Shown here in pieces: positions 13,101 to 26,220 of a stretch of DNA of 64,000 bases. The stretch's first letter is position 1. Each line of letters opens with the position of its first letter. The position numbers were made by a program, and so were the translations under genes. The DNA is from Halictus rubicundus. Taxonomy: Eukaryota; Arthropoda; Insecta; Hymenoptera; Halictidae. The DNA is taken from positions 558,001-622,000 of the forward strand of contig NW_027488594.1 in assembly GCF_050948215.1 (NCBI RefSeq). Reading direction: 5' to 3'. The notes below the pieces were generated by a model. That model made no database searches and was not told the DNA's origin. It saw only the letters and a list, made by a program, of their open reading frames with translations.

Positions 13101-14223
13101 AGGATAGGATAGAGGATAGGATAGGATAGAGGATAGGATAGGATAGAGGATGGGATATGATAGAGGATAATATAGGATAGAGGATAGGATAGGATATAGG
13201 ATAGGATAGGATAGAGGATAGGATAGGATAGAGGATAGGATAGGATAGAGGATAGGATAGGATAGAGGATAGGATAGGATAGAGGATAGGATAGGATAGA
13301 GGATAGGATAGGATAGAGGATAGGATACGATAGAGGATAAGGATAGGATAGAGGATAGGATAGGATAGAGGATAGGATATGATAGAGGATACGATAGAGG
13401 GTAGGATACGATAGAGGATAGGATAGGATACAGGATAGGATAGGATAGAGAATAGGATACGATAGAGGATAGGATAGGATAGAGGATAGGATAGGATAGA
13501 GGATAGGATAGGATAGAGGATGGGATAGGATGGAGGACAATATAGGATAGAGGATAGGATAGGATGGAGGATAGGATACGATAGAGGATAGGATATAGGA
13601 TTGGATAGGATAGAGGATAGAATAGGATAGAGGATAGGATGGGATAGAGGATAGGATAGGATAGAGGATAGGATAGGATAGAGGATAGGATACGATAGAG
13701 GATGGGATAGGATAGAGGATAGGATAGGATAGAGGATAGGATAGGATAGAGGATAGGATAGGATAGAGGATAGGATAGGATAGAGGATAGGATAGGATAG
13801 AGGATAGGATAGGATAGAGGATAGGATAGGATAGACGATAGGATAGGATAGAGGATAGGATAGGATAGAGGATAGGATAGGATAGAGGATAGGATAGGAT
13901 AGAGGATAGGATAGGATAGAGGATAATATAGGATAGAGGATAGGATAGGATAGAGGATAGGATAGGATACAGGATAGGATAGGATAGAGGATAGGATATG
14001 ATAGAGGATAGGATAGGATAGAGGATAGGATAGGATAGAGAATAGGATGGGATAGAGGATAGGATAGGATAGAGGATAGGATAGGATAGAGGATAGGATA
14101 GGATAGAGGATGGGATAGGATAGAGGATAGGATAGGATAGAGGATAGGATAGGATAGAGGATAGGATAGGATAGAGGATAGGATAGGATAGAGGATAGGA
14201 TAGGATAGAGGATAGGATAGGAT
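8642..14223 (+). repeat. Higher-order repeat unit A, 5582 bp
   Basis: The unit is defined by the recurrence of a long ordered set of variants in the next unit at an offset of 5582: the C of GCATAGG at 9060/14642, GTGTACAATAGG at 9293/14875, and the open frames ending at 9381/14963 and 9845/15427. It consists of variant block V3 (left) and class H sequence (right). Relative to unit B it lacks 136 bp (eight 17-mers) near 10.2 kb, which B carries at about 15.81-15.94 kb. It has about 600 bp near 11.23-11.83 kb that B lacks. Confidence 0.88.
10171..14223 (+). repeat. Class H part of higher-order unit A
   Basis: This is 17-mer sequence with TTTAAT elements near 10285, 11457, 11867, 12187, 12713 and 13014. 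The GGATCC form is at about 10273 and 11444. Other markers are GAAGATAGG near 11271, GATTGAGG near 12135, GAGGTTAGG near 12056 and 12884, GATAGACGATAGG near 13831, and GATAATATAGG units. It contains nothing but repeat sequence. The same marker order recurs at 15.99-19.73 kb and, in part, 21.5-26.2 kb. Confidence 0.82.
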
Positions 14224-15900
14224 AGAGGATAGCATAGGATAGAGGAATAGGATAGGATAGAGTATAGGATTGAATAGAGGATAGGATAGGGTAGAGGATA
14301 GGATAGGATGGAGGATAGGATAGGATAGAGTATAGGATTGGATAGAGGATAGGATAGGATAGAGGATAGGATACGATAGAGGATAGGGTGGGATAGAGGA
14401 TAGGATAGGATAGATGGTAGGATACGATAGAGGATAGGATAGGATAGATGGTAGGATACGATAGAGGATAGGATACGATAGAGGATAGAATAGGATAGAG
14501 GATCGGATAGGATAAAGGATAGGATACGATAAAGGATAGGATACGATAGAGGATAGGATTGGATAAAGGATGGGATGGGATAGAGGATAGGATAGGATAG
14601 AGGATAGGATAGGATAGAGGATAGGATAGGATAGAGGATAGCATAGGATAGAGGAATAGGATAGGATAGAGTATAGGATTGGATAGAGGATAGGATAGGA
14701 TGGAGGATAGGATAGGATGTAGGATACGATATAATAGAGGATTTTATAGGATATAGGATAGGATAGGATAGAGGATAGGATAGGATAGATGGTAGGATAG
14801 GACAGAGGATAGGATAGGATAGATGATAGGATAGGATAGAGGATAGGAAAGGATAGAGGATAGGATTGGATAGAGTGTACAATAGGATACAGGATAGGAT
14901 TGCATAGAGGATAGGATGAGACAGAGGATAGGATAGGATAGAGGATAGGATTGGATAGAGGATTATGATATTACAGATGGTAGGATACGGTAGAGGATAG
15001 GATAGGATAGAGGATAGTATAGGATAGAGGATAGGATAGGATAGAGGATAGGATAGGATAGAGGATAGCATAGGATAGAGGAACAGGATAGGATAGAGTA
15101 TAGGATTGGATAGAGGATAGGATAGGATAGAGGATAGGATAGGATAGAGGATAGGATGGGATAGAGGATAGGATAGGATAGAGGATAGGATAGGATAGAG
15201 AATAGCATAGGATAGAGGAACAGGATAGGATAGAGTATAGGATTGGATAGAGGATAGGATAGGGTAGAGGATAGGATAGGATAGAGGATAGGATGGGATA
15301 GAGGATAGGATAGGATAGATGGTAGGATACGATAGAGGATAGGATACGATAGAGGATAGAATAGGATAGAGGATCGGATAGGATAGAGGATAGGACAGGA
15401 TAGAGGATAGGATAGGATACAGGATATTATACGATACAGGATAGGATAGGATAGAGAATAGGACAAGATAGAGGATAGGATGGGATAGAGGATAGGACAG
15501 GATAGAGGATAGGATAGGATAGAGGATATGATAGGACAGAGGGTAGGATAGGATAGAGTATGCGATAGGATTGAGGATAGGATAGGATTGAGGATGCGAT
15601 AGGATAGAGGATACGATAGGATAGAGGATAGGATAGCATAGAGGATTGGATAGGACACAGGATAGGATTGAGGATAGGACAGGATGGAGGATAGGATAGA
15701 GGATTTGATAGGATAGAGGACATTATAGAACAGAGGATTGGATAGGATAGAGGATAGGATAGGATAGAGGATAGGATAGGATAGAGGATAGGATAGGATA
15801 GAGGATTTTATAGGATACAGGATAGGATTGGATAGAGGATAGGACAGGATAGAGGAAAGGATAGGATACAGGATATTATAGGATACAGGATAGGATAGGA
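14224..15900 (+). repeat. Variant-rich satellite block V4
   Basis: This is the V block of unit B, and its marker order is the same as in V3. It ends with a segment holding GATTTTATAGG, GGACAGG, GAGGAAAGG and GATATTATAGG (about 15805-15895). V3 lacks that segment and V5 has it. Similar units occur in V1 near 2010-2160, so it is more likely lost from A than newly made in B, though either is possible. Confidence 0.82.
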
Positions 15901-18900
15901 TAGAGGATAGGATAGGATAGAGGATAGGATAGGATAGAGGATAGGATAGGATAGAGGATAGGATACGATACAGGATAGGATAGGATAGAGGATCCGATAT
16001 AGGATTTAATAGGATAGAGGATAGGATACGATAAAGGATAGGATAGGATAGAGGATAGGATAGGATAGAGAATAGGATATAGGATTGGATAGGATAGCGG
16101 ATAGGATAGGATAGAGGATTGGATAGGATAGGGGATAGGATACGATAGAGGATAGGATAGGATAGAGAATAGGATATAGGATTGGATAGGATAGAGGATA
16201 GAATAGGATAGAGGATAGGATAGGATAGAGGATAGGATATGATACAGGATAGGATAGGATATAGGATAGGATAGGATAGAGGATAGGATAGGATACAGGA
16301 TAGGATAGGATAGAGGATAGGATATGATAGAGGATAGGATAGGATAGAGGATAGGATAGGATAGAGAATAGGATGGGATAGAGGATAGGATAGGATAGAG
16401 GATAGGATAGGATAGAGGATAGGATAGGATAGAGGATGGGATAGGATAGAGGATAGGATAGGATAGAGGATAGGATAGGATAGAGGATAGGATAGGATAG
16501 GATAGGATAGAGGATAGGACAGGATAGAGGATAGGATATGATAGAGGATAAGGATAGGATAGAGGATAGGATAGGATAGAGGATAGGATATGATAGAGGA
16601 TAGGATAGGATAGAGGATAGGATAGGATAGAGGATAGGATAGGATAGAGGATAGGATAGAGGATAGGATAGGATAGAGGATAGGATAGGATAGAGGATAG
16701 GATATAGGATTGGATAGGATAGCGGATAGGATAGGATAGGGGATTGGATAGGATAGAGAATAGGATATAGGATTGGATAGGATAGAGGATAGAATAGGAT
16801 AGAGGATAGGATGGGATAGAGGATAGGATAGGATAGAGGATAGGATAGGATAGAGGATAGGATACGATAGAGGATGGGATAGGATAGAGGATAGGATAGG
16901 ATAGAGGATAGGATAGGATAGAGGATAGGATAGGATAGAGGATAGGATACGATAGAGGATAGGATAGGATAGAGGATACGATATAGGATTTAATAGGATA
17001 GAGGATAGGATACGATAAAGGATAGGATAGGATAGAGGATAGGATAGAGGATAGGATATAGGATTGGATAGGATAGCGGATAGGATAGGATAGGGGATTG
17101 GATAGGATAGAGAATAGGATATAGGATTGGATAGGATAGAGGATAGAATAGGATAGAGGATAGGATAGGATAGAGGTTAGGATAGGATAGAGGATAGGAT
17201 AGGATAGATGATAGGATAGGATAGAGGATAGGATAGGATAGAGGATAGGATAGGATTGAGGATAGGATAGGATAGAGGATAGGATAGGATAGAGGATACG
17301 ATATAGGATTTAATAGGATAGAGGATAGGATACGATAGAGGATACGATATGATAGAGGATAGGATAGGATAGAGGATAGGATAGGATAGAGGAAAGGATA
17401 GGATAGAGGATAGGATAGGATAGAGGATAGGATAGGATAGAGGATGGGATATGATAGAGGATAATATAGGATAGAGGATAGGATAGGATATAGGATAGGA
17501 TAGGATAGAGGATAGGATAGGATAGAGGATAGGATAGGATAGAGGATAGGATAGGATAGAGGTTAGGATAGGATAGAGGATAGGATAGGATAGATGATAG
17601 GATAGGATAGAGGATAGGATAGGATAGAGGATAGGATAGGATTGAGGATAGGATAGGATAGAGGATAGGATAGGATAGAGGATACGATATAGGATTTAAT
17701 AGGATAGAGGATAGGATACGATAGAGGATACGATAGGATAGAGGATAGGATAGGATAGAGGATAGGATAGGATAGAGGAAAGGATAGGATAGAGGATAGG
17801 ATAGGATAGAGGATAGGATAGGATAGAGGATGGGATATGATAGAGGATAATATAGGATAGAGGATAGGATAGGATATAGGATAGGATAGGATAGAGGATA
17901 GGATAGGATAGAGGATAGGATAGGATAGAGGATAGGATAGGATAGAGGATAGGATAGGATAGAGGATAGGATAGGATAGAGGGTAGGATAGGATAGAGGA
18001 TAGGATACGATAGAGGATAAGGATAGGATAGAGGATAGGATAGGATAGAGGATAGGATATGATAGAGGATAGGATAGGATAGAGGATAGGATAGGATAGA
18101 GGATGGGATAGGATAGAGGATAATATAGGATAGAGGATAGGATAGGATAGAGGATAGGATACGATAGAGGATAGGATAGGATAGAGGATACGATATAGGA
18201 TTTAATAGGATAGAGGATAGGATACGATAAAGGATAGGATAGGATAGAGGATAGGATAGAGGATAGGATATAGGATTGGATAGGATAGCGGATAGGATAG
18301 GATAGGGGATTGGATAGGATAGAGAATAGGATATAGGATTGGATAGGATAGAGGATAGAATAGGATAGAGGATAGGATAGGATAGAGGTTAGGATAGGAT
18401 AGAGGATAGGATAGGATAGAGGATAGGATAGGATAGAGGATAGGATAGGATAGATGATAGGATAGGATAGAGGATAGGATAGGATAGAGGATAGGATAGG
18501 ATAGAGGATACGATATAGGATTTAATAGGATAGAGGATAGGATACGATAGAGGATACGATAGGATAGAGGATAGGATAGGATAGAGGATAGGATAGGATA
18601 GAGGAAAGGATAGGATAGAGGATAGGATAGGATAGAGGATAGGATAGGATAGAGGATGGGATATGATAGAGGATAATATAGGATAGAGGATAGGATAGGA
18701 TATAGGATAGGATAGGATAGAGGATAGGATAGGATAGAGGATAGGATAGGATAGAGGATAGGATAGGATAGAGGATAGGATAGGATAGAGGATAGGATAG
18801 GATAGAGGATAGGATAGGATAGAGGATAGGATACGATAGAGGATAAGGATAGGATAGAGGATAGGATAGGATAGAGGATAGGATATGATAGAGGATACGA

Positions 18901-19729
18901 TAGAGGGTAGGATACGATAGAGGATAGGATAGGATACAGGATAGGATAGGATAGAGAATAGGATACGATAGAGGATAGGATAGGATAGAGGATAGGATAG
19001 GATAGAGGATAGGATAGGATAGAGGATGGGATAGGATGGAGGACAATATAGGATAGAGGATAGGATAGGATGGAGGATAGGATACGATAGAGGATAGGAT
19101 ATAGGATTGGATAGGATAGAGGATAGAATAGGATAGAGGATAGGATGGGATAGAGGATAGGATAGGATAGAGGATAGGATAGGATAGAGGATAGGATACG
19201 ATAGAGGATGGGATAGGATAGAGGATAGGATAGGATAGAGGATAGGATAGGATAGAGGATAGGATAGGATAGAGGATAGGATAGGATAGAGGATAGGATA
19301 GGATAGAGGATAGGATAGGATAGAGGATAGGATAGGATAGACGATAGGATAGGATAGAGGATAGGATAGGATAGAGGATAGGATAGGATAGAGGATAGGA
19401 TAGGATAGAGGATAGGATAGGATAGAGGATAATATAGGATAGAGGATAGGATAGGATAGAGGATAGGATAGGATACAGGATAGGATAGGATAGAGGATAG
19501 GATATGATAGAGGATAGGATAGGATAGAGGATAGGATAGGATAGAGAATAGGATGGGATAGAGGATAGGATAGGATAGAGGATAGGATAGGATAGAGGAT
19601 AGGATAGGATAGAGGATGGGATAGGATAGAGGATAGGATAGGATAGAGGATAGGATAGGATAGAGGATAGGATAGGATAGAGGATAGGATAGGATAGAGG
19701 ATAGGATAGGATAGAGGATAGGATAGGAT
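15901..19729 (+). repeat. Class H part of higher-order unit B
   Basis: This is TTTAAT-phased 17-mer sequence, with elements near 16003, 16987, 17307, 17693, 18199 and 18519. There is one GGATCC form at 15991. It contains the 386-bp duplication described separately. The right end at the GCATAGG unit near 19738 is where unit C begins. No non-repeat sequence is seen. Confidence 0.82.
16990..17700 (+). repeat. 386-bp tandem duplication inside unit B
   Basis: The TTTAAT element at 17307 recurs at 17693. The GATTGAGG unit near 17254 recurs near 17640, and the GAGGTTAGG to GATGATAGG series near 17174-17210 recurs near 17560-17596, all 386 bp apart. Unit A has a single copy of this series near 12056-12187. 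The duplication therefore belongs to unit B and partly offsets its deletion of about 600 bp. Confidence 0.82.
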
Positions 19730-21400
19730 AGAGGATAGCATAGGATAGAGGAATAGGATAGGATAGAGTATAGGATTGAATAGAGGATAGGATAGGGTAG
19801 AGGATAGGATAGGATGGAGGATAGGATAGGATAGAGTATAGGATTGGATAGAGGATAGGATAGGATAGAGGATAGGATACGATAGAGGATAGGGTGGGAT
19901 AGAGGATAGGATAGGATAGATGGTAGGATACGATAGAGGATAGGATAGGATAGATGGTAGGATACGATAGAGGATAGGATACGATAGAGGATAGAATAGG
20001 ATAGAGGATCGGATAGGATAAAGGATAGGATACGATAAAGGATAGGATACGATAGAGGATAGGATTGGATAAAGGATGGGATGGGATAGAGGATAGGATA
20101 GGATAGAGGATAGGATAGGATAGAGGATAGGATAGGATAGAGGATAGCATAGGATAGAGGAATAGGATAGGATAGAGTATAGGATTGGATAGAGGATAGG
20201 ATAGGATGGAGGATAGGATAGGATGTAGGATACGATAGGATAGAGGATTTTATAGGATATAGGATAGGATAGGATAGAGGATAGGATAGGATAGATGGTA
20301 GGATAGGACAGAGGATAGGATAGGATAGATGATAGGATAGGATAGAGGATAGGAAAGGATAGAGGATAGGATTGGATAGAGTGTACAATAGGATACAGGA
20401 TAGGATTGCATAGAGGATAGGATGAGACAGAGGATAGGATAGGATAGAGGATAGGATTGGATAGAGGATTAGGATATTACAGATGGTAGGATACGGTAGA
20501 GGATAGGATAGGATAGAGGATAGTATAGGATAGAGGATAGGATAGGATAGAGGATAGGATAGGATAGAGGATAGCATAGGATAGAGGAACAGGATAGGAT
20601 AGAGTATAGGATTGGATAGAGGATAGGATAGGATAGAGGATAGGATAGGATAGAGGATAGGATGGGATAGAGGATAGGATAGGATAGAGGATAGGATAGG
20701 ATAGAGAATAGCATAGGATAGAGGAACAGGATAGGATAGAGTATAGGATTGGATAGAGGATAGGATAGGGTAGAGGATAGGATAGGATAGAGGATAGGAT
20801 GGGATAGAGGATAGGATAGGATAGATGGTAGGATACGATAGAGGATAGGATACGATAGAGGATAGAATAGGATAGAGGATCGGATAGGATAGAGGATAGG
20901 ACAGGATAGAGGATAGGATAGGATACAGGATATTATACGATACAGGATAGGATAGGATAGAGAATAGGACAAGATAGAGGATAGGATGGGATAGAGGATA
21001 GGACAGGATAGAGGATAGGATAGGATAGAGGATATGATAGGACAGAGGGTAGGATAGGATAGAGTATGCGATAGGATTGAGGATAGGATAGGATTGAGGA
21101 TGCGATAGGATAGAGGATACGATAGGATAGAGGATAGGATAGCATAGAGGATTGGATAGGACACAGGATAGGATTGAGGATAGGACAGGATGGAGGATAG
21201 GATAGAGGATTTGATAGGATAGAGGACATTATAGAACAGAGGATTGGATAGGATAGAGGATAGGATAGGATAGAGGATAGGATAGGATAGAGGATAGGAT
21301 AGGATAGAGGATTTTATAGGATACAGGATAGGATTGGATAGAGGATAGGACAGGATAGAGGAAAGGATAGGATACAGGATATTATAGGATACAGGATAGG
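19730..21400 (+). repeat. Variant-rich satellite block V5, the last in the window
   Basis: This has the same ordered markers as V4 at an offset of 5506: GTGTACAATAGG at 20381, GATTAGGATATTAC near 20468, GGACATTATAG near 21224, and the GATTTTATAGG/GATATTATAGG tail near 21311-21385. No V block is found to the right of it, over more than 42 kb. Confidence 0.85.
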
Positions 21401-24400
21401 ATAGGATAGAGGATAGGATAGGATAGAGGATAGGATAGGATAGAGGATAGGATAGGATAGAGGATAGGATACGATACAGGATAGGATAGGATAGAGGATC
21501 CGATATAGGATTTAATAGGATAGAGGATAGGATACGATAAAGGATAGGATAGGATAGAGGATAGGATAGGATAGAGGATAGGATAGGATAGAGAATAGGA
21601 TATAGGATTGGATAGGATAGCGGATAGGATAGGATAGAGGATTGGATAGGATAGGGGATAGGATACGATAGAGGATAGGATAGGATAGAGAATAGGATAT
21701 AGGATTGGATAGGATAGAGGATAGAATAGGATAGAGGATAGGATAGGATAGAGGATAGGATATGATACAGGATAGGATAGGATATAGGATAGGATAGGAT
21801 AGAGGATAGGATAGGATACAGGATAGGATAGGATAGAGGATAGGATATGATAGAGGATAGGATAGGATAGAGGATAGGATAGGATAGAGAATAGGATGGG
21901 ATAGAGGATAGGATAGGATAGAGGATAGGATAGGATAGAGGATAGGATAGGATAGAGGATGGGATAGGATAGAGGATAGGATAGGATAGAGGATAGGATA
22001 GGATAGAGGATAGGATAGGATAGGATAGGATAGAGGATAGGACAGGATAGAGGATAGGATATGATAGAGGATAAGGATAGGATAGAGGATAGGATAGGAT
22101 AGAGGATAGGATATGATAGAGGATAGGATAGGATAGAGGATAGGATAGGATAGAGGATAGGATAGGATAGAGGATAGGATAGAGGATAGGATAGGATAGA
22201 GGATAGGATAGGATAGAGGATAGGATATAGGATTGGATAGGATAGCGGATAGGATAGGATAGGGGATTGGATAGGATAGAGAATAGGATATAGGATTGGA
22301 TAGGATAGAGGATAGAATAGGATAGAGGATAGGATGGGATAGAGGATAGGATAGGATAGAGGATAGGATAGGATAGAGGATAGGATACGATAGAGGATGG
22401 GATAGGATAGAGGATAGGATAGGATAGAGGATAGGATAGGATAGAGGATAGGATAGGATAGAGGATAGGATAGGATAGAGGATGGGATAGGATAGAGAAT
22501 AGGATAGGATAGAAGATAGGATAGGACAGAGGATAGGATAGGATAGAGGATAGGATAGGATAGAGAATAGGATAGGATAGAGGATAATATAGGATAGAGG
22601 ATAGGATAGGATAGAGGATAGGATAGGATAGAGGATAGGATACGATAGAGGATAGGATACGATAGAGGATAGGATAGGATAGAGGATCCGATATAGGATT
22701 TAATAGGATAGAGGATAGGATACGATAAAGGATAGGATAGGATAGAGGATAGGATAGGATAGAGAATAGGATATAGGATTGGATAGGATAGCGGATAGGA
22801 TAGGATAGAGGATTGGATAGGATAGAGGATAGGATACGATAGAGGATAAGGATAGGATAGAGGATAGGATAGGATAGAGGATAGGATATGATACAGGATA
22901 CGATAGAGGATAGGATACGATAGAGGATAGGATAGGATAGAGGATAGGATAGGATAGAGAATAGGATACGATAGAGGATAGGATAGGATAGAGGATAGGA
23001 TAGGATAGAGGATAGGATATAGGATTGGATAGGATAGCGGATAGGATAGGATAGGGGATTGGATAGGATAGAGAATAGGATATAGGATTGGATAGGATAG
23101 AGGATAGAATAGGATAGAGGATAGGATGGGATAGAGGATAGGATAGGATAGAGGATAGGATAGGATAGAGGATAGGATACGATAGAGGATGGGATAGGAT
23201 AGAGGATAGGATAGGATAGAGGATAGGATAGGATAGAGGATAGGATAGGATAGAGGATAGGATAGGATAGAGGATGGGATAGGATAGAGAATAGGATAGG
23301 ATAGAAGATAGGATAGGACAGAGGATAGGATAGGATAGAGGATAGGATAGGATAGAGAATAGGATAGGATAGAGGATAATATAGGATAGAGGATAGGATA
23401 GGATAGAGGATAGGATAGGATAGAGGATAGGATACGATAGAGGATAGGATACGATAGAGGATAGGATAGGATAGAGGATCCGATATAGGATTTAATAGGA
23501 TAGAGGATAGGATACGATAAAGGATAGGATAGGATAGAGGATAGGATAGGATAGAGAATAGGATATAGGATTGGATAGGATAGCGGATAGGATAGGATAG
23601 AGGATTGGATAGGATAGAGGATAGGATACGATAGAGGATAAGGATAGGATAGAGGATAGGATAGGATAGAGGATAGGATATGATACAGGATACGATAGAG
23701 GATAGGATACGATAGAGGATAGGATAGGATAGAGGATAGGATAGGATAGAGAATAGGATACGATAGAGGATAGGATAGGATAGAGGATAGGATAGGATAG
23801 AGGATGGGATAGGATAGAGGATAATATAGGATAGAGGATAGGATAGGATAGAGGATAGGATACGATAGAGGATAGGATAGGATAGAGGATACGATATAGG
23901 ATTTAATAGGATAGAGGATAGGATACGATAAAGGATAGGATAGGATAGAGGATAGGATAGAGGATAGGATATAGGATTGGATAGGATAGCGGATAGGATA
24001 GGATAGGGGATTGGATAGGATAGAGAATAGGATATAGGATTGGATAGGATAGAGGATAGAATAGGATAGAGGATAGGATAGGATAGAGGTTAGGATAGGA
24101 TAGAGGATAGGATAGGATAGATGATAGGATAGGATAGAGGATAGGATAGGATAGAGGATAGGATAGGATTGAGGATAGGATAGGATAGAGGATAGGATAG
24201 GATAGAGGATACGATATAGGATTTAATAGGATAGAGGATAGGATACGATAGAGGATACGATAGGATAGAGGATAGGATAGGATAGAGGATAGGATAGGAT
24301 AGAGGAAAGGATAGGATAGAGGATAGGATAGGATAGAGGATAGGATAGGATAGAGGATGGGATATGATAGAGGATAATATAGGATAGAGGATAGGATAGG

Positions 24401-26220
24401 ATATAGGATAGGATAGGATAGAGGATAGGATAGGATAGAGGATAGGATAGGATAGAGGATAGGATAGGATAGAGGATAGGATAGGATAGAGGATAGGATA
24501 GGATAGAGGGTAGGATAGGATAGAGGATAGGATACGATAGAGGATAAGGATAGGATAGAGGATAGGATAGGATAGAGGATAGGATATGATAGAGGATAGG
24601 ATAGGATAGAGGATAGGATAGGATAGAGGATGGGATAGGATAGAGGATAATATAGGATAGAGGATAGGATAGGATAGAGGATAGGATACGATAGAGGATA
24701 GGATAGGATAGAGGATACGATATAGGATTTAATAGGATAGAGGATAGGATACGATAAAGGATAGGATAGGATAGAGGATAGGATAGAGGATAGGATATAG
24801 GATTGGATAGGATAGCGGATAGGATAGGATAGGGGATTGGATAGGATAGAGAATAGGATATAGGATTGGATAGGATAGAGGATAGAATAGGATAGAGGAT
24901 AGGATAGGATAGAGGTTAGGATAGGATAGAGGATAGGATAGGATAGAGGATAGGATAGGATAGAGGATAGGATAGGATAGATGATAGGATAGGATAGAGG
25001 ATAGGATAGGATAGAGGATAGGATAGGATAGAGGATACGATATAGGATTTAATAGGATAGAGGATAGGATACGATAGAGGATACGATAGGATAGAGGATA
25101 GGATAGGATAGAGGATAGGATAGGATAGAGGAAAGGATAGGATAGAGGATAGGATAGGATAGAGGATAGGATAGGATAGAGGATGGGATATGATAGAGGA
25201 TAATATAGGATAGAGGATAGGATAGGATATAGGATAGGATAGGATAGAGGATAGGATAGGATAGAGGATAGGATAGGATAGAGGATAGGATAGGATAGAG
25301 GATAGGATAGGATAGAGGATAGGATAGGATAGAGGATAGGATAGGATAGAGGATAGGATAGGATAGAGGATAGGATACGATAGAGGATAAGGATAGGATA
25401 GAGGATAGGATAGGATAGAGGATAGGATATGATAGAGGATACGATAGAGGGTAGGATACGATAGAGGATAGGATAGGATACAGGATAGGATAGGATAGAG
25501 AATAGGATACGATAGAGGATAGGATAGGATAGAGGATAGGATAGGATAGAGGATAGGATAGGATAGAGGATGGGATAGGATGGAGGACAATATAGGATAG
25601 AGGATAGGATAGGATGGAGGATAGGATACGATAGAGGATAGGATATAGGATTGGATAGGATAGAGGATAGAATAGGATAGAGGATAGGATGGGATAGAGG
25701 ATAGGATAGGATAGAGGATAGGATAGGATAGAGGATAGGATACGATAGAGGATGGGATAGGATAGAGGATAGGATAGGATAGAGGATAGGATAGGATAGA
25801 GGATAGGATAGGATAGAGGATAGGATAGGATAGAGGATAGGATAGGATAGAGGATAGGATAGGATAGAGGATAGGATAGGATAGAGGATAGGATAGGATA
25901 GAGGATAGGATAGGATAGAGGATAGGATAGGATAGAGGATAGGATAGGATAGAGGATAATATAGGATAGAGGATAGGATAGGATAGAGGATAGGATAGGA
26001 TACAGGATAGGATAGGATAGAGGATAGGATATGATAGAGGATAGGATAGGATAGAGGATAGGATAGGATAGAGAATAGGATGGGATAGAGGATAGGATAG
26101 GATAGAGGATAGGATAGGATAGAGGATAGGATAGGATAGAGGATGGGATAGGATAGAGGATAGGATAGGATAGAGGATAGGATAGGATAGAGGATAGGAT
26201 AGGATAGAGGATAGGATAGG
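21401..26220 (+). repeat. Class H part of higher-order unit C
   Basis: This is TTTAAT-phased array with GGATCC-form elements at 21497, 22685 and 23477. It holds the 792-bp duplication and then follows the order of unit B (24.2-26.1 kb against 17.3-19.6 kb). The GATAGACGATAGG unit seen in A and B is missing near 25.88 kb, a small private difference. Only repeat sequence is visible. Confidence 0.8.
22220..23805 (+). repeat. 792-bp tandem duplication inside unit C
   Basis: GATATAGG at 22224 recurs at 23016, the GAAGATAGG unit at 22511 at 23303, and the GGATCC-form element at 22685 at 23477, all 792 bp apart. A nearby GGACAGAGG unit (about 22525/23317) is also shared. The first copy runs directly into the second. 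No such doublet exists in units A or B. Confidence 0.87.

Larger units (their letters stand above)
14224..19729 (+). repeat. Higher-order repeat unit B, 5506 bp
   Basis: This matches unit C at a constant offset of 5506 bp through its variant block (GTGTACAATAGG 14875/20381, GGATCC form 15991/21497). From about 12187 of unit A onward it also matches A at 5506 (12187/17693, 12713/18219). Compared with A it has a 136-bp gain near 15.81-15.94 kb, a loss of about 600 bp after about 16.94 kb, and an internal 386-bp tandem duplication at 17.3-17.7 kb. The V block at 14.2-15.9 kb carries private changes, such as GATTATGATATTAC near 14961 and ATATAATAG near 14728. Confidence 0.88.
19730..26220 (+). 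repeat. Higher-order repeat unit C, about 6.5 kb
   Basis: This is the third successive unit. Its left part matches B at an offset of 5506. The offset grows to about 6527 at the TTTAAT elements 18519/25046 and the GATGGG units 19615/26142. The growth comes in part from a 792-bp tandem duplication at 22.2-23.8 kb and from retention of the GAAGATAGG segment that B lost. Homology to B stops near 26220, where B runs into the next V block and C runs into a short pentamer expansion and a different class H domain. Confidence 0.83.

Noticed and set aside
12696..20577. Two nearly identical 791-codon frames at 12696-15071 and 18202-20577 as a duplicated gene pair
   Set aside because: They lie exactly 5506 bp apart, the higher-order repeat offset, and consist only of the repeat peptide. 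The identity reflects satellite homogenisation.
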